Source: Bacteroidota bacterium
Lineage (GTDB): Bacteria > Bacteroidota > Ignavibacteria > Kryptoniales > JAKASW01
Length of the DNA stretch: 64,000 nt
Assembly: GCA_021825585.1 (NCBI GenBank)
Contig: JAKAGT010000026.1
Span: 1-64,000 of the forward strand
Reading direction: 5' to 3'
Shown: positions 9,005-18,008 of the stretch, piece by piece
Layout of the letters: each line of letters begins with the position of its first letter
Numbering within the stretch: position 1 is the first letter of the stretch
The notes under the pieces: model-generated
Database searches by the model: none
What the model saw: the letters and a program-made list of their open reading frames with translations, nothing else
Told to the model about the DNA's origin: nothing
Made by a program: the position numbers and the translations under genes

Positions 9005-9304
9005 ATGAAAATAGCATTCTTGGTTTGCAACGACGTTATTTCGCCCCGCCTGATGAAACTTCTCGACGAGGCACACATCGATTTTTACACCCGCTGGGAG
9101 CATGCGAAAGGGAGGGGCCACGGTACCGACCCCCATCTCGACACCCGCAGTTTCCCCGGCACAAACGCCGTCTACATGATTGCATTCGAGGAGGAGGCCA
9201 AGCTCGATTTGCTCATCCAGGAAATCACGGAAGCCAACAAGGAAATTCCGAGGCCGGACGATCACATCAGATTATTCCAGGTTCCACTGGAGCGCATCGT
9301 ATAG
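9005..9304 (+). CDS. PG0541-like transporter-associated small protein
   Basis: A 99-residue soluble protein with a ferredoxin-like, PII-like look (MKIAFLVCNDV...HIDFYTRWEHAKGRG). The composition and the GRGxGTDPHLDTRSFPGxN block resemble the PG0541 family, which occurs next to RND transporters in Bacteroidota. The start at ATG 9005 follows GGGAGG at the right distance. It lies downstream of the tripartite pump with only the pseudogene between, so a modulatory role for the pump is inferred. The biochemical function of the family is not known to me. Family assignment rests on visual similarity. Confidence 0.65.
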   Translation: MKIAFLVCNDVISPRLMKLLDEAHIDFYTRWEHAKGRGHGTDPHLDTRSFPGTNAVYMIAFEEEAKLDLLIQEITEANKEIPRPDDHIRLFQVPLERIV

Positions 9305-9374
9305 ACCTGCCCGATTGCTCCGGCAGCATCGCGTATAGAAACCAAATCCTTGATTCATTCGTACCCCCAAGTTA

Positions 9375-9396
9375 CATTTCGACGATTGGCGAAATG
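9375..9396. promoter_or_regulatory. Inverted repeat upstream of arsC, possible operator
   Basis: CATTTCG at 9375-9381 and CGAAATG at 9390-9396 form a perfect 7-bp inverted repeat around an 8-base centre. It lies about 150 bp before the arsenate reductase start in a gap without a gene. No ArsR gene is next to the ars genes, so the link to arsenic control is a guess. Confidence 0.3.
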
Positions 9397-9548
9397 ACAA
9401 TACGCCGATAAAGAGCGATGTCGGGAGACGCCAGGTTTCTCCGGCAAAGAGCGGCGCGGCATGGCTCAAGTCGCCTGCGCCAAGCGATTGGAGTCTTTCG
9501 ACAACGAGTAAAGATGCTAACCTTGATAATAAGACGGTGGAGGTTGAA

Positions 9549-9998
9549 TTGGACAGGATAAAGGTTCTCTTCATTTGCGTTCACAACAGCGCCCGGAGCC
9601 AGATGGCGGAAGCGTTCCTCAATCAATACGGACACGAGAGATTCATCGCCGAAAGTGCGGGGCTCGAACCGGGTAAACTGAACCCTATAGTCGTCGATGC
9701 CATGAAGGATGCAGGAATAGACATCTCTGCCAACAAGACGAAGAGCGTTTTCGATTTTTTCAAGCAGGGAAGAAGATACAACTTTGTTATCACGGTTTGC
9801 GACGAATCTAACGCCGAACGCTGTCCGATCTTTCCGGGGGTAGTCGATACAATCCACTGGAGTTTCAGAGACCCGTCCGGCCTGACCGGCGGCTATGAGG
9901 AAAAACTGACGGGAACCCGCATCATAAGGGACGAGATCAGGAGCAGAATCCAGGAATGGATTAAGGAGATGACCGCGAATGAGGGCAACCTAAAATGA
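9549..9998 (+). CDS. arsC: Arsenate reductase, thioredoxin-coupled (low-molecular-weight phosphatase fold)
   Basis: It reduces arsenate to arsenite in the cytoplasm. The P-loop nucleophile motif is CVHNSARS (C-x5-R-S), followed by the shuttle cysteines in [11 protein letters not shown], the pattern of thioredoxin-dependent ArsC enzymes. I place the start at TTG 9549: GGAGG at 9539-9543 precedes it by 5 nt and the P-loop strand begins at once. The frame extends 4 codons further up to GTG 9537. The 149-residue length is normal. It overlaps the ACR3 gene by ATGA (9995-9998), so the two form an operon that reduces and exports arsenic. Confidence 0.92.
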   Translation: MDRIKVLFICVHNSARSQMAEAFLNQYGHERFIAESAGLEPGKLNPIVVDAMKDAGIDISANKTKSVFDFFKQGRRYNFVITVCDESNAERCPIFPGVVDTIHWSFRDPSGLTGGYEEKLTGTRIIRDEIRSRIQEWIKEMTANEGNLK

Positions 9999-11077
9999 GT
10001 CCTGGCCTGAGCAAGCTGTCGTTCCTGGACCGGTTCCTGACGTTCTGGATATTCGCCACGATGATCCTCGGCGTATTCATCGGGTACATGTCCCCGGGGG
10101 TTGTCGGCTTCTGGAACAGCTTCCAGAGCGGCACGACGAACATTCCAATCGCCATCGGCCTGATCCTGATGATGTATCCTCCCCTCGCTAAAGTCAGATA
10201 CGAAGAGCTCGGCAAAGTATTTCGCAATGGGAGAATATTGACGCTTTCTCTCATCCAGAACTGGATCATAGGGCCGATAGTGATGTTCGCTCTGGCCGCG
10301 ATATTCCTTCACAACTATCCGGAGTATATGGCGGGTCTGATACTTATAGGGCTGGCCAGATGTATCGCTATGGTCATCGTCTGGAACGAGCTCGCATGCG
10401 GAAACACGGAGTACGCAGCCGGCCTGGTCGCATTCAACTCGATCTTCCAGGTATTGTTCTACTCTTTGTACGCATACCTTTTCCTCACGATACTACCGCG
10501 TACGCTGGGTTTGAACTCATTCACGGTCGACATAACGATCGGCCAGATCGCCGAGACCGTGTTGTTCTATCTTGGAGTCCCTTTTGCTGCCGGAATCATA
10601 ACAAGGTTCGCGCTCATCCGGCGGAAAGGCAAAGAGTGGTACCAGGAGAAGTTTACACCGAAGATCAGCCCCATCACTCTTGTCGCGCTTCTCTTCACAA
10701 TCTTCGTGATGTTCACCCTGAAAGGCAACCTCATAGTTCGTTTGCCGCTGGACGCAGCGAGGATTGCGGTTCCGCTTGTCATCTATTTCGTCGTCATGTT
10801 CTTTGTCTCATTCTGGATGGGAAAGAAAGTCGGTGCCGATTACAGCAAGACAGCCACTTTGTCCTTCACCGCTGCAAGCAACAACTTCGAGCTCGCAATA
10901 GCCGTAGCGATAGCGGTATTCGGAATAAACTCGGGGGAGGCCTTCGCATCCGTGATCGGTCCGCTTGTGGAAGTACCTGTACTGATTTCGCTGGTCAACG
11001 TGTCTCTCTGGTTCCAGAAGACATACTTCACCATTGAAGACCGGGGCAAACCCGCTGACGGCCCCGGAATAGACTAA
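9995..11077 (+). CDS. acr3: Arsenite efflux transporter, ACR3 family
   Basis: A 360-residue membrane protein with about ten transmembrane helices that exports arsenite. The diagnostic ACR3 stretch [19 protein letters not shown] holds the conserved cysteine needed for transport in characterised members, followed by [15 protein letters not shown] second half-repeat carries [21 protein letters not shown]. It is translationally coupled to arsC by a 4-bp overlap. No ArsR regulator or ArsA ATPase is adjacent. Length and motifs are complete. Confidence 0.95.
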   Translation: MSPGLSKLSFLDRFLTFWIFATMILGVFIGYMSPGVVGFWNSFQSGTTNIPIAIGLILMMYPPLAKVRYEELGKVFRNGRILTLSLIQNWIIGPIVMFALAAIFLHNYPEYMAGLILIGLARCIAMVIVWNELACGNTEYAAGLVAFNSIFQVLFYSLYAYLFLTILPRTLGLNSFTVDITIGQIAETVLFYLGVPFAAGIITRFALIRRKGKEWYQEKFTPKISPITLVALLFTIFVMFTLKGNLIVRLPLDAARIAVPLVIYFVVMFFVSFWMGKKVGADYSKTATLSFTAASNNFELAIAVAIAVFGINSGEAFASVIGPLVEVPVLISLVNVSLWFQKTYFTIEDRGKPADGPGID

Positions 11078-11407
11078 GCCTTCCTCAGTCATAACCTGAA
11101 ACCGCTGACGGATCGCAGCCTCATCCGGTCTTGATCCAAAGGGCACCCCCCGGCCTTAACTTCGGGTCCCTGAAATCTAATTTCGGCCTGCCGGGCGTGC
11201 ACTTCAGCATGGATGTGCAGCCATCAGACGGACTCTGCTTCGAGATATTCAAGCGGGTGGAAGTGGAAAGCCCGGTAATTTTCTTATATCCGAAGTTGAA
11301 AGGCGACGAAATTGTGAGCCGGCGAATGCGGGCGCACTCAAAGATCGGCCGAACCGGCAGCCGTGCGGCGAGCCAACATTCGCTTCGACCCGCCGCGGGA
11401 CAACCAG
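11078..11407. other. Gene-poor gap between acr3 and the acetate kinase operon
   Basis: This 330-base stretch between convergent genes contains no convincing gene. A plus-strand frame opening at 11131 and a minus-strand frame both read through it, but neither resembles a protein family I know and both overlap the end of the kinase paralogue. No clear terminator hairpin with a T-run was found. Confidence 0.5.
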
Positions 11408-12517
11408 CTAAACGTTCGCCCCCTCCGCGAGGCGGCAATAGTCCGCAGCAATTATCCTGTCCAACGGGTCGCGCACATAAAGTACGGGTTTGGATTCCTC
11501 CCCGACAATTGCGGTCCTTGTGCCTTGCCGGGCTTTGTGGCGCGTCGAGCCTGCCAACCTGGCCGTCAACCATTTTGAGAGTTTTTCGGCCGCATGGCCG
11601 TACTTCCCGGAAAATACCATCGCGTCGTAACCGCCCATCAGGGCTATGGCAGCTCCGCAACTCAGAAGGACTCTGTATTCGAGAAGATCCCTGGCGGCCT
11701 TATACTTCTCTTCATCTTCAAATATGTCTTCGATCGTAACCTGTTGTCCGGCAACGGCGGTCAGGCCGCTGTTCCTAGTCAGCATCTCGTTTATCGTTTC
11801 GGGTCCGAGCTTTTTCTTTTCTTCGATGAGCAGCACGATACCGGGGTCTATCTCGCCGCATGTCGTGTTGCCCGGAATACCTTCCATCGGAGTGGACCCG
11901 CCTGAAACGTAGACGGGCCTCCCGTCATATATTCCCACGACTTCAGGAACAGGCTCGAGACAAATCGAAATTACCCTGGCTGCCTCTTTGTACTGTCGGC
12001 TGATTCTACGATAGGCGGCCTCGTGATAAAGGCCGTGGTAGCCGAACCTTCTAATGCCGTCGAGGGCGCCGTCAGATATCTCCGCAGACTCAATATCCAG
12101 AGCATAGGTCCGCTCCTGTATCGGAAGATCGACAAAGAACGCCGTCTCGAAAAGGAGAAGCATATCGGGGACCGGGACTGCCCTCTCAAGCGTCTTTATC
12201 AGCCTGATGGCGGGCGGGATGTGGAGCGGGGAATCCGGAACCAGTTCCTCCAATGCCGGCAAGATCGATCTGTCGTAAAGAGCCGGCTTTCTGAACCGCT
12301 CGCCTCCATACAAGACCCTGATCGCGACCGTTTTGGGTCTGTAATCGTCCATCAGGCTTCTTATGTCGTCACTCGAGGCCGACGAATCTCTCGATCTGAT
12401 TCTCCCTTTTCTCTGAAGCTGGTACGATTCGTCTGCCGGGGGCTGAAGGTCGCCGGTCGAATAGACGAAATAGTTCACGTAGAAACCTTCAGGAATCAAG
12501 ACGACTAAGTTTCTCAT
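11408..12517 (-). CDS. Acetate-kinase-fold protein lacking catalytic residues (pseudoenzyme)
   Basis: A 369-residue paralogue of the acetate kinase just upstream. The fold is recognisable from IRRFGYHGLYH, STPMEGIPGNTTCGEIDPG and RNSGL. Residues used by Methanosarcina acetate kinase are mostly gone. N7 of LNCGSSS is replaced (LIPEGFY), D148 is E (FETAFF), the phosphate-binding HLGxG reads CLEPV, R241 of TRCG is T (TTCG), and the IGE and TNEE motifs read KYGH and DPLD. R91, H123 and the FHGxxH histidines survive. Start ATG 12517 has AAGG 6 nt ahead and overlaps the ackA end by 29 bp. A regulatory or structural partner role is inferred. Confidence 0.85.
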   Translation of the reverse strand: MRNLVVLIPEGFYVNYFVYSTGDLQPPADESYQLQRKGRIRSRDSSASSDDIRSLMDDYRPKTVAIRVLYGGERFRKPALYDRSILPALEELVPDSPLHIPPAIRLIKTLERAVPVPDMLLLFETAFFVDLPIQERTYALDIESAEISDGALDGIRRFGYHGLYHEAAYRRISRQYKEAARVISICLEPVPEVVGIYDGRPVYVSGGSTPMEGIPGNTTCGEIDPGIVLLIEEKKKLGPETINEMLTRNSGLTAVAGQQVTIEDIFEDEEKYKAARDLLEYRVLLSCGAAIALMGGYDAMVFSGKYGHAAEKLSKWLTARLAGSTRHKARQGTRTAIVGEESKPVLYVRDPLDRIIAADYCRLAEGANV

Positions 12518-13802
12518 TTGCACCTTCTCCATTCTCATGAAACGCTGATTCACTTCCATCCGGCCCGACGAGCCCGACATCCGCCGGCGATATGTGACCG
12601 TATGTCTCCCTCCGTGACAGGAGCTCATAAGCTCTCTTTGCGATCGCAGCCTCTTCGTTCGTTCTGACGACCAGAATGTGCGCCTCGCTTCCGGACGACG
12701 AGATGTCGGCAGGAAGCCCCGTCGCTGTCCTGTTCTTCCATTTGTCCAGCCTGATGCCGAAGTAGTCCATGTTTCTGCAAACCAGTTCGCGGACGTATGG
12801 CACCGACTCTCCTATCGTGTCGGTGAAGATAACGGCATCCGCGTTTCCCACGACCGTCATGTAAGCGCCAAGATACTTCTTTATTCGTGACAAATAGACA
12901 TCAAGCGTCGTCCGGGATCTTTCATCTTCCGTACCGGCGGCTCTTCTGATGACATCTCTTATATCAGACGAAATTCCGGACAAGCCGAGGACGCCGCTCT
13001 TCCTGTTCAGTATTTTGTCCACTTTTGAATAGTCCCCTCCGGTATAAGCGATCATCTTCAGGACCACTGCCGGATCAAGGTCACCGCAACGGGTGCTCAT
13101 CACCAGACCCTGCAACGGCGAGAATCCCATCGAGTTATCGGCAGATTTTCCTCCCGCGACCACGCAAAGACTGGCGCCACCACTGCCGAGGTGACAGCTT
13201 ACCGCGTTGAACCTCTCCGGGGCTATACCCAGGAACTCCGCTGCGGCCTCGGATACGTACTGGTGACTTATCCCGTGAAATCCGTACTTTCTGATTCCGA
13301 GTTCGTCCCTGATTCCTTCCGGGAGAGGATAAGTGTAAGCATACTCGGGAATCGTCGAGTGAAACGCCGTATCGAGTATTACCGCCTGGGGAATCTCCGG
13401 ATATCTTGCGTCGCATTCATTTATCAGTTCTATCACAGGCGGATTGTGTATTGGTGCAAGGTCCCTGATCTTCTCCAGTAAGGGAAATTCTCTCCTGGTA
13501 ATAAGCGTGTTGTCACGGAACTCCGCGCCGCCCTGTACGAGTCGGTGAGCAAACACATCCGGCGGGAAACTCATATCCTTCTCCACGATCCTTGTTGCTT
13601 CGGAGAAAGCTTCCTTGTAGCTTCCCGCTTTTATCGGATATGTTTCCTCGCGGCCGGAGACCCTGTGAACGATCCGCGAGGCCTCGGCCGTTTTTGCTCC
13701 TATCCTCTGAACTTCCCCGCTGAGTATCTCTTCACCCGCGGGCATAGAGATCATTCCATATTTCAGCGAGGAACTTCCGCAGTTCAATACGAAGATGTTC
13801 AT
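12489..13802 (-). CDS. ackA: Acetate kinase
   Basis: It makes acetyl phosphate from acetate and ATP, or ATP in the reverse direction. The 437-residue protein keeps the catalytic set: N in LNCGSSSLK, R in AHRLVQGG, H in APIHNPP, D in ILDTAFH, the histidines in YGFHGISH, phosphate loop CHLGSGG, R in STRCGDLDP, and E in IGES and TNEE. It is some 35 residues longer than usual because of an extra tail after the last motif. The start at ATG 13802 matches the family N-terminus; the open frame runs farther upstream inside the M20 gene. It lies 5 bp after the M20 gene and overlaps the degenerate paralogue. No phosphotransacetylase gene is nearby. Confidence 0.94.
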   Translation of the reverse strand: MNIFVLNCGSSSLKYGMISMPAGEEILSGEVQRIGAKTAEASRIVHRVSGREETYPIKAGSYKEAFSEATRIVEKDMSFPPDVFAHRLVQGGAEFRDNTLITRREFPLLEKIRDLAPIHNPPVIELINECDARYPEIPQAVILDTAFHSTIPEYAYTYPLPEGIRDELGIRKYGFHGISHQYVSEAAAEFLGIAPERFNAVSCHLGSGGASLCVVAGGKSADNSMGFSPLQGLVMSTRCGDLDPAVVLKMIAYTGGDYSKVDKILNRKSGVLGLSGISSDIRDVIRRAAGTEDERSRTTLDVYLSRIKKYLGAYMTVVGNADAVIFTDTIGESVPYVRELVCRNMDYFGIRLDKWKNRTATGLPADISSSGSEAHILVVRTNEEAAIAKRAYELLSRRETYGHISPADVGLVGPDGSESAFHENGEGANEKLSRLDS

Positions 13803-13807
13803 GGTTG

Positions 13808-15037
13808 TCAGATCTCCAGGTCCGATGTCCATCCGAAGACCGGGATTCCTGCCAGGCTGTGTACAATCGCCGCCGTGCCGAGAACGCCTTCCGTTATCCT
13901 TCCGAGTGCGACGTACTCGTTCGGGGCATGGGCCTCGTCTTCGCGGCCGGGTCCGTATCCGATCGTCGGGATACCGAACCGCTTCGTCAGGACGCTTCCC
14001 GCGGTCCCCATGCCGAGGCGGGGAAGACGCCATTTGCCCGGCTGGTTCTTGCATCCTGCAGACGCGAGCGCCTGGCGGGAACGATCCATGATGGGAGAAA
14101 ACGGGTTTGTCTCCCAGGCATCGCTGAGATATCTGACCTGAACGGTCTGACCGTTACTCAGTCTCTGTGCCTCTTCACGTATCTGGATATCGAGATTAAG
14201 GTCGTTCCTCTCTCTCAGATCCCGCAGGCTGAACTGTTTTATCCTCTCGGTCAGGGTCTCAGTGTCATCATCGGAGAAGAGTCTGCGGTTGAACGTTATG
14301 TACGCATCTCCTTTTTCATGATCGAACCTCGGCTCCCTGACGTTCATCAATTCGATGAAACCGGGAAGGCCCTTTGCCTGAGTGGCGCTCAGGAGGTTCC
14401 GGAAGACAGTTTGAGCTGCATCGTGAAGGAAGTTCGGATTCGGCGAGTCCAAACCGATCTTGAACTCAGCCCAGCCGTCATGACCGTAGAATAGCCCCAG
14501 GTCGGTCGGCTCACCGAGGATTGCGTAGTCGACTTTTATCTTCATATCGGCCAGGGTCCTGGTGAGCAGGTGCTGCACCCCGAGGCTCAGGCCGTTCTCC
14601 TCCGACACGGTGGCGGCAACAATCAGATTGCCTCTCAAAGGAAGGAGCGCACGTTTCAGAAGATATCCGGCATAAACCTGAACTGCGATTCCGCTCTTGC
14701 AGTCCGAGCTTCCCAGACCGTACAGCCTGTCTCCTTCAACCTCGCCGGAGTAGGGCGGCATATCCCAATTTGAATTTTCTGTATCGGCATCGACTGTATC
14801 CATATGGCTATTCAACAGGACCGTCGGACCGGACTCGACTCCGTATATAATCCCGAAGACGTTGCCGAAATCATCCACGATGACCTTGTCATACCCCAAC
14901 TCGTTCATTCTTCTCTCAACGATCTTTGCGACGTTGATCTCGCAAAGACTCTGGCTCGGTGTGCGGACAAGTTCAGACGTGAACCTGGCCGCTTCTTTTC
15001 CTAAATAGTTCGCGTGTTCTTTTAGCAGTTTATACAT
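13808..15037 (-). CDS. M20-family metallo-hydrolase (ArgE/DapE/YgeY-like)
   Basis: A 409-residue zinc-dependent amidohydrolase or peptidase. The di-metal ligands are visible in NSHMDTVDA, GLGSSDCKSG, the catalytic EENG, GEPTDL and the late EDEAHAPNE. The start is ATG 15037, with GAGG 8 nt ahead; the frame has an earlier ATG at 15061. It heads a three-gene minus-strand operon with acetate kinase and its degenerate paralogue. One reading, which is inference, is that it releases acetate from an N-acetylated substrate for the kinase. The substrate cannot be told from sequence. Confidence 0.88.
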   Translation of the reverse strand: MYKLLKEHANYLGKEAARFTSELVRTPSQSLCEINVAKIVERRMNELGYDKVIVDDFGNVFGIIYGVESGPTVLLNSHMDTVDADTENSNWDMPPYSGEVEGDRLYGLGSSDCKSGIAVQVYAGYLLKRALLPLRGNLIVAATVSEENGLSLGVQHLLTRTLADMKIKVDYAILGEPTDLGLFYGHDGWAEFKIGLDSPNPNFLHDAAQTVFRNLLSATQAKGLPGFIELMNVREPRFDHEKGDAYITFNRRLFSDDDTETLTERIKQFSLRDLRERNDLNLDIQIREEAQRLSNGQTVQVRYLSDAWETNPFSPIMDRSRQALASAGCKNQPGKWRLPRLGMGTAGSVLTKRFGIPTIGYGPGREDEAHAPNEYVALGRITEGVLGTAAIVHSLAGIPVFGWTSDLEI

Positions 15038-15255
15038 TTCAGTTCCTCTTTTTTCTTTCACCTATGATACCTCAAGGAGTGTGCCGACGGGAAAACCCGC
15101 GCTGCGTACGCATTTGAGCGTTTAGGGATTGTTGCTTAAGATGCACCTTTGTAATTTGCAATGGTATCACTGCAGGACGCCATTAGAAAATCGGAAGGCG
15201 CGAAGAGAACGAGCCTCCGTTAATTCCAGGGAGTCGGGCAGAACATTACCAGAGG

Positions 15256-15284
15256 CTTTTTGACTTCCTACTTTTGACTTTTGA
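15256..15284 (+). repeat. Heptamer array (CTTTTGA units) before the sigma-54 activator
   Basis: Units are CTTTTTGA (15256-15263, one extra T), CTTCCTA, CTTTTGA and CTTTTGA, ending 9 bp before the ATG at 15294. On the other strand the unit reads TCAAAAG, as in the arrays beside uvrC. Confidence 0.65.
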
Positions 15285-15293
15285 ATTACGATA

Positions 15294-16910
15294 ATGAAAG
15301 CTGAAGACTTAAGATTAGAAGAATTAGTCAGCTTCTCCGAAGGGACATTGGCCCTTCAGGGGCGCGAAGTGGTCCTTCACAGCCTGCATGCATTTGCACA
15401 ATTCAGGAAGGACCTCGTCGACACTGTCAGCCTGGAGCATACAAGAAGTTTCCTTACCAGGTTCGGATATTTCCAGGGCCAGGCGGATGCGTCCGTTCTC
15501 ATCAGCAACTTCACCTGGGACAACGACATTGAGTTGATAAAAGCCGGCTGCAAGCTCCATTCGCTTGAGGGGATCGCGAGAGATATCATAAACAGCCTGG
15601 AGTATGATGCGCGGGCCGGAAGATTTCTGATGGAGATCAGCTGGGTCGACTCCAAAGAAGCGCAGGAGCACTTGTATGTCCTGGGAAGATCGGCTGAACC
15701 CGTCTGTTGGATACTGAGCGGGTATTTCAGCGGCTTCGTATCGCTCTGTCTCAAAAGAGACGTCTACTTCATCGAAACTTCCTGTAAGGCTCAAGGCAAG
15801 AACGTCTGTCACGCGACCGGAAAGGACGTCGATACGTGGGGTGATGAGATCAAGCCTTACATCGGTTACTTCAAGTCTCACGATATCAAGCTAAAGATCG
15901 GGAAGCTCACCGAGCAGCTGAAGCAGAAAGCGGCGCTGTTGAAGAAATACGAGAAGGAAATCGAGGCGCTCGGTACGGCTGCAAAACCGTCGTTCATCGA
16001 AATCCACAGCAAGGCGTACAAGAATGTCCTGATAGTTGCCAACAAGGTCGCACCCTATGATTCGACGGTCCTGATTACCGGCGAGACCGGAGCGGGAAAG
16101 GAAGTGATGGCGAAATATATCCACCGGCTTTCTCCGCGGTCGAAGGGGCCTTTCATCGCCGTCAATTGCGGGGCGCTGCCTGAGTCGCTTCTCGAAAGCG
16201 AACTATTCGGGCACAAGGCCGGCGCTTTTACCGGCGCCATCAAGGACAGAATCGGGCTGTTCGAAGTTGCCGACAAAGGCACCGTGTTTCTCGATGAGAT
16301 CGGCGACATAAGCCCTGCCATGCAGCTGAAGATCCTTCGGGTTCTACAGGAACGCGAGATCTTGCGCGTCGGCGAGAGCCTTCCCCGCAAAGTCGACATC
16401 AGAGTTATCGCGGCGACGAACAAAGACCTGAAGGAATTGATAAGCCGGGGCAAGTTCAGAGAGGATCTCTACTACAGGTTGAGCGTGATGGAGCTGCGTG
16501 TTCCCGCACTCCGGGACCGCAAGGAAGATATTCTCCCCCTCACGAGGTTCTTCGTCGACAGGCTTTCAAAGAAATTAAAGATCCGCAATCTCCACATCGA
16601 TTCCACCTGCATCGACTATCTCCAGGAATACAACTGGCCGGGAAATGTCAGGGAATTGGAAAACGTGATTGAGCGGGCCGCAATACTGAGTCCGGACGGG
16701 CGAATCTTGCCGGAGCATCTTCCTGCCGCGATTGCCAATGCGGGAAAGAAGTCCTTTGAACCCCTGGTGAAAGGGAATCCGACACTTGAGGAAGTGGAGC
16801 TCGGTTACATACAACAGGTACTGGAACAGACGGGGGGTAACAAAGCGAAGGCCGCGCGCGTCCTAGGAATCGATGTGACTACGCTCTGGAGAAAACTGAA
16901 GAAAGACTAA
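15294..16910 (+). CDS. Sigma-54-dependent activator with XylR-N/V4R-type sensor
   Basis: A 538-residue enhancer-binding protein of the XylR/DmpR type. Residues 1-110 resemble the XylR N-terminal fold. Residues about 115-182 look like a V4R small-molecule domain with cysteines C164 and C172. A coiled linker follows (200-226). The AAA+ domain has Walker A GETGAGKE (263-270) and the sigma-54 contact loop GAFTGA (310-315), and a Fis-type helix-turn-helix closes the protein ([21 protein letters not shown]). It is divergent from the M20-acetate kinase operon, which makes that operon its likely target. I could not find a convincing -24/-12 promoter in the 256-bp gap. Confidence 0.92.
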   Translation: MKAEDLRLEELVSFSEGTLALQGREVVLHSLHAFAQFRKDLVDTVSLEHTRSFLTRFGYFQGQADASVLISNFTWDNDIELIKAGCKLHSLEGIARDIINSLEYDARAGRFLMEISWVDSKEAQEHLYVLGRSAEPVCWILSGYFSGFVSLCLKRDVYFIETSCKAQGKNVCHATGKDVDTWGDEIKPYIGYFKSHDIKLKIGKLTEQLKQKAALLKKYEKEIEALGTAAKPSFIEIHSKAYKNVLIVANKVAPYDSTVLITGETGAGKEVMAKYIHRLSPRSKGPFIAVNCGALPESLLESELFGHKAGAFTGAIKDRIGLFEVADKGTVFLDEIGDISPAMQLKILRVLQEREILRVGESLPRKVDIRVIAATNKDLKELISRGKFREDLYYRLSVMELRVPALRDRKEDILPLTRFFVDRLSKKLKIRNLHIDSTCIDYLQEYNWPGNVRELENVIERAAILSPDGRILPEHLPAAIANAGKKSFEPLVKGNPTLEEVELGYIQQVLEQTGGNKAKAARVLGIDVTTLWRKLKKD

Positions 16911-17002
16911 TCGGAAGTTGGAGACCTGAAGCCGGAGGCCGGATATCGAAGATTGATCCTTTCGTTTTCCCGCCTCCGGTCTCCTGTCTACAGTCTCCAA
17001 TT
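16911..17002. repeat. Two inverted heptamer arrays between convergent genes
   Basis: Directly after the TAA of the activator come TCGGAAG, TTGGAGA, CCTGAAG, CCGGAGG, CCGGATA, TCGAAGA and TTGATCC (16911-16959). From the opposite gene, just after its TAG, the minus strand reads TGGAGAC, TGTAGAC, AGGAGAC, CGGAGGC (16999 down to 16972). The arrays pair as nested inverted repeats: TTGGAGAC 16918-16925 with GTCTCCAA 16993-17000, and CCGGAGGC 16932-16939 with GCCTCCGG 16972-16979. A bidirectional terminator role is possible, but there is no long T-run. Confidence 0.65.
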
Positions 17003-17527
17003 CTACCACCCATTCCTTTTCCTGAGCGACGTTATGTGCGCAACGTGGTGCTTGCCGTGCCAGGCATACATTTGAAGCGTCGTCTCGAGCTTCTGAACTC
17101 CGCTCTCCGGATGCCTGAAGGTCCGCTGAAAATCTTCGGGTTTCATGCTTCTAAGCAGGAAGACCCATCTATGATGCAGATTCTCCAGAAGTTTGAGAGA
17201 AATTTCCACGTCGGCCGAAGTCGCGTCCGGAAGCCTGGCCCACTCGGCCTGCTCATACGGTTTCACCATCGGCTGGTCCTCGGTGAGCGCAAGCCTGAAC
17301 CTGACATATGCATTCATGTGGCTGTCCGGCAGATGATGTACTACCTGTCGCAGCGTCCAGCCGCTGGGGCGATAAGGGGTCTCCAGCTGCTGCTTCGTTA
17401 AGCCGTGTACCGCCTCCCGAAGAGCCGCCGGCGCCTTCGTTATATCGTCTATCAAAGCAATGCGCCTGGCTTCAGTCAGTTCTTGTTCGGGCTTGAATCG
17501 GCCTATGGGGTAACTGTAGTCTTCCAT
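17003..17527 (-). CDS. YfiT/BstA-like DinB-superfamily protein (putative thiol transferase)
   Basis: A 174-residue four-helix-bundle protein of the DinB superfamily, YfiT/BstA branch. In this branch members have been linked to bacillithiol S-transfer or metal-dependent hydrolysis. The metal-binding histidines are in VVHHLPDSH and AWHGKHHVAH, and the N-terminal YPIGRF phrase is typical of YfiT. An AAGGAG site precedes ATG 17527. Two further DinB-type proteins occur at 54029 and 62039. The substrate is unknown. Confidence 0.87.
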   Translation of the reverse strand: MEDYSYPIGRFKPEQELTEARRIALIDDITKAPAALREAVHGLTKQQLETPYRPSGWTLRQVVHHLPDSHMNAYVRFRLALTEDQPMVKPYEQAEWARLPDATSADVEISLKLLENLHHRWVFLLRSMKPEDFQRTFRHPESGVQKLETTLQMYAWHGKHHVAHITSLRKRNGW

Positions 17528-17550
17528 CTCTTTCTCCTTCTACCTCTCAT

Positions 17551-17925
17551 CTAACCTCTGATATTCTTGAAAAGTTCAGTCAGTTTTCTATTATCTAAAA
17601 ACCCGTCGCTTCTCACACCGGTGCGGACATCGATTCCATACGGATGAACGGACTCTATGGCTTTTCTCACATTGCCGGGGTTAATTCCGCCCGCGAGGAA
17701 AATTGGCCTGTCTGTCATCCGTACGATTTCTTTCGCAGTTACTTCGCTCGTCAAAAGGAAGGTTCCGACGGCAGGCGGAACCGACGCAGCGATTTTTCTT
17801 ATCGCGGCGTCATCGATTACTCCGGGACCGCTGGGCATCCTGCCGACAAGTCCGATGGCATCCGCTCCGGCCCCGATTGCCATTTCGGCCTCCTGAAGGC
17901 TCGATACGCAGCTATGCTCCCGGGA
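17551..17925 (-). pseudogene. trpF: Phosphoribosylanthranilate isomerase remnant, internally deleted
   Basis: The frame reads SSLQEAEMAIGAGADAIGLV, then MPSGPGVIDD and VGTFLLTSEVTAKEIV, and then jumps to RPIFLAGGINPGNV and GIDVRTGVRSDG. Both ends match TrpF-like isomerases, but roughly 85-90 residues between KEIV and the next block are absent, with the frame kept. The beginning is also lost: the usual start strand is replaced by unrelated codons and an upstream TGA at 18004-18006. About half of the beta/alpha barrel is gone, so activity is not expected. No other trp genes are nearby. Confidence 0.8.
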
Positions 17926-18008
17926 AAAACAGTACTGGGAACAAGCACCCGCCTCAATGCCGGCTTGTTCCCCGTCAGATTTGCGGCTGAGACTCTCCCG
18001 ACGTCAGG

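Noticed and set aside
11131-11739. A 202-codon plus-strand frame opposite the kinase paralogue
   Set aside because: It runs antisense through the acetate-kinase-like gene and resembles no known family.
15038-15293. A sigma-54 promoter for the M20 operon
   Set aside because: No sequence close to TGGCAC-N5-TTGC was found on either strand.
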